Source: Rhizobium vallis (GTDB lineage Bacteria; Pseudomonadota; Alphaproteobacteria; Rhizobiales; Rhizobiaceae). Taken from it: a DNA stretch of 64,000 nucleotides. Location: positions 1 through 64,000 of the forward strand of contig NZ_ML133688.1 of assembly GCF_003985155.1 (NCBI RefSeq), read 5' to 3'. Made by a program: the position numbers and the translations under genes. Within the stretch, counting starts at the first letter, position 1. Each line of letters opens with the position of its first letter. Below, piece after piece: positions 62,697 through 64,000 of the stretch. The notes under the pieces are model-generated. The model made no database searches. It was not told the DNA's origin and saw only the letters and a list, made by a program, of their open reading frames with translations.

Positions 62697-63374
62697 TTGT
62701 CCCTGCCGATGCCCCACGGCTTCGAGAAGCCTTTTGCCGCCTTCCTGTTCGATATGGACGGCACGATCCTCAATTCCATCCGTGCCGCGGAGCGCGCCTG
62801 GAGCAACTGGGCGAGGCGTCACGGGCTCGATGTCGATGACTTTTTGCCGAAGATGCACGGGTCGCGCGGCATCGACACGATCACCCGGCTGAACCTGCCC
62901 GGCGTCGATCCCGTACATGAAGCAAAATTGGTGACCGAAGCTGAGATCGCCGATGTCAGCGATGTCGTTCCCATTTCGGGTGCCGCGGCGTTTCTGAGTT
63001 CCCTGCCTCCGGATCGTTGGGCGATCGTCACTTCCTCGCCGCTGCGCCTCGCTCACCGACGGTTGGAAGCGGCTGGTTTGCCGCGGCCGAAATTCATGGT
63101 GACGGCAGAAGACGTGACGGTCGGGAAGCCTGATCCGCAATGTTATATTCTGGGCGCCGAACGCCTCGGCGTCAGCACGCATGAGTGCCTGGTGTTTGAG
63201 GATGTTGCAGCCGGCATCGCCGCCGGAGAGGCAGCGGGCGCCGACGTCATGGTCGTCACGGCGACCCATCAGCACAAGATGGCGACGGCGCATCCGAGCC
63301 TGGCCTCCTATGACGAAATATCTATCCGCATCTCTGCCGAGCATAAGATGTTCATCGTGGCCAACGCGGCCTGA
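62697..63374 (+). CDS. HAD family phosphatase
   Basis: About 225 residues. Motif I AAFLFDMDGTILNSIRAAER, motif II IVTSSPLRL (Ser), motif III lysine in DVTVGKPDPQCYILGAERLG, and motif IV CLVFEDVAAGIAAGEAAGAD: a complete subfamily IA phosphatase of the sugar-phosphate (YfbT/beta-phosphoglucomutase-like) type. TTG at 62697 follows AAAGGA and is preferred; ATG at 62709 is possible. The longer frame from 62577 adds unrelated residues. Convergent with the nitrate reductase gene. Confidence 0.88.
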   Translation: MSLPMPHGFEKPFAAFLFDMDGTILNSIRAAERAWSNWARRHGLDVDDFLPKMHGSRGIDTITRLNLPGVDPVHEAKLVTEAEIADVSDVVPISGAAAFLSSLPPDRWAIVTSSPLRLAHRRLEAAGLPRPKFMVTAEDVTVGKPDPQCYILGAERLGVSTHECLVFEDVAAGIAAGEAAGADVMVVTATHQHKMATAHPSLASYDEISIRISAEHKMFIVANAA

Positions 63375-63410
63375 CCGAGCGGGCCGCGTTGACGGTTTCC
63401 TGCTGGCGGT

Positions 63411-64000
63411 TCACTCCGCGGCGGCGGCAAGACAGCGATCGATGATCCTGCCGATTTCGCTGCGGCAGGAGCCGCAATTGGTTCCAGCGCTTGTTTCCTT
63501 GCCGACGGCCTCGACGCTGTGGCATCCACCGCGCACGGCGGCGGCGATCTGATTGACCCCGACGCTGAAGCAGGAGCAGATGGTAGCGCCCGGATCCGGC
63601 CTGCCGGCCCCGGGCCGGCCTGCAACGAGCGCGAAGCGTTTCCTGAGATCGCCATGCGAGGCGGTGAGCCGCGAGATCGCCCAGTTGCGCGCGACGGCGA
63701 CTGGCTCGCGCGCAAGGAACAGCGCGGCAAGCAGGGTCTCGCCATCGAAGAAGGCAAGCCTGAGGTCTCCGGATTGCCGGTCAGCATAACCGAGCGGTTC
63801 GATTTCTTCAGGAATGGCAAAAACCGCGCGGCACCAAGCGGTCCAGTCTTCGACGGCCTCAGCGAAGGCAAGCTCCAGCCGCCAGCCGCCATCGGCCTTC
63901 GCCAGCGCCCAATAGGCCGCGTCGGGTGTTACGGGTTTTATGGCCGAGACGGCGAAACCGTAATGCGTGGCCCGGAACGGCCGGACGGCGACGGCGACGT
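63411..64000 (-). CDS. nasA: Assimilatory nitrate reductase large subunit, C-terminal end (partial)
   Basis: Reading the minus strand from the window end, the frame is open to the TGA at 63413-63411, 195 residues. It begins VAVAVRPFRATHYGFAVSAI followed by KPVTPDAAYWALAKADGGWR. It ends with a BFD-like [2Fe-2S] domain: TICSCFSVGVNQIAAAVRGG, then HSVEAVGKETSAGTNCGSCR, with CxC-x(n)-CxxC ligands. This is the C-terminal layout of the molybdopterin nitrate reductases of rhizobia (NasA type). The catalytic part is outside the window. Confidence 0.85.
   Translation of the reverse strand, partial: VAVAVRPFRATHYGFAVSAIKPVTPDAAYWALAKADGGWRLELAFAEAVEDWTAWCRAVFAIPEEIEPLGYADRQSGDLRLAFFDGETLLAALFLAREPVAVARNWAISRLTASHGDLRKRFALVAGRPGAGRPDPGATICSCFSVGVNQIAAAVRGGCHSVEAVGKETSAGTNCGSCRSEIGRIIDRCLAAAAE

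Overview
This window looks like chromosome of a fast-growing Rhizobium-type alphaproteobacterium (R. leguminosarum / R. etli group is my inference). The evidence is high GC with strong GC3 bias, DUF1236 and BA14K small secreted proteins, a B12-dependent ribonucleotide reductase, tandem UspA, ChrR/CFA/photolyase genes and GGAAC-N16/17-CGTT promoters of the general stress response (EcfG/RpoE2) type. No insertion sequence, prophage, CRISPR array, rRNA or replication origin was found. One tRNA (Leu, UAA) is present.

Layout. 1-7.0 kb: end of a sugar-type ABC ATPase gene, then a tight run of two GMC flavoenzymes, a Gfo/Idh/MocA dehydrogenase and a large FAD enzyme, which looks like a carbohydrate or polyol oxidation operon. 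7.0-8.5 kb: exonuclease III and a small DUF883-like membrane-tail protein. 8.7-19.6 kb: an envelope/stress island with a Gly/Asn-rich exported protein, a LuxR-type response regulator with its histidine kinase and a 58-aa membrane protein, a methyltransferase, a FecR-domain protein with a Gly/Asn-rich tail coupled to a CHASE2-GGDEF-EAL protein, two DUF1236 proteins, a 55-aa membrane peptide, a BA14K protein and two small proteins. 19.7-25.9 kb: phenylalanine/tyrosine catabolism (phhA, hppD, hmgA, FAH, maiA) with two Lrp regulators. 26-37.9 kb: MEKHLA protein, nrdJ, a free periplasmic cache-like protein, gpt, a UspA protein behind an anaerobox, a CinA-type protein, wrbA, tRNA-Leu, vanZ-like, ilvA, hlyU-like. 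38-50.3 kb: diguanylate cyclase, MFS exporter, SDR/TetR pair, azoR/LysR pair, periplasmic nucleotidase, PilZ protein, EamA exporter, Lrp/ald pair. 50.3-54.4 kb: DUF1203, a 55-aa coiled coil, and a cysK-alaX-sseA-GNAT operon. 54.6-61.2 kb: a ChrR-like regulator with SDR, CFA synthase, DUF1365, FAD oxidoreductase and photolyase, resembling a singlet-oxygen response module. 61.3-64 kb: small secreted proteins, a gene remnant, a HAD phosphatase and the C-terminal end of assimilatory nitrate reductase.

The most interesting signal is in the 8.7-19.6 kb island. A short dyad, GGACCAAAGTCC or close variants, occurs in four intergenic regions. In three of them it lies 29, 29 and 40 bases upstream of a GGAAC element of an EcfG-type promoter, including the promoter of the two-component operon itself. 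This suggests a stress regulon co-controlled by the general stress sigma factor and the locally encoded LuxR-type regulator, with outputs in the envelope and possibly in c-di-GMP turnover. The second notable item is the ChrR-like protein at 54.6 kb, which keeps its cupin ligands but has lost the CxxC of the sigma-binding zinc site and has no rpoE next to it.
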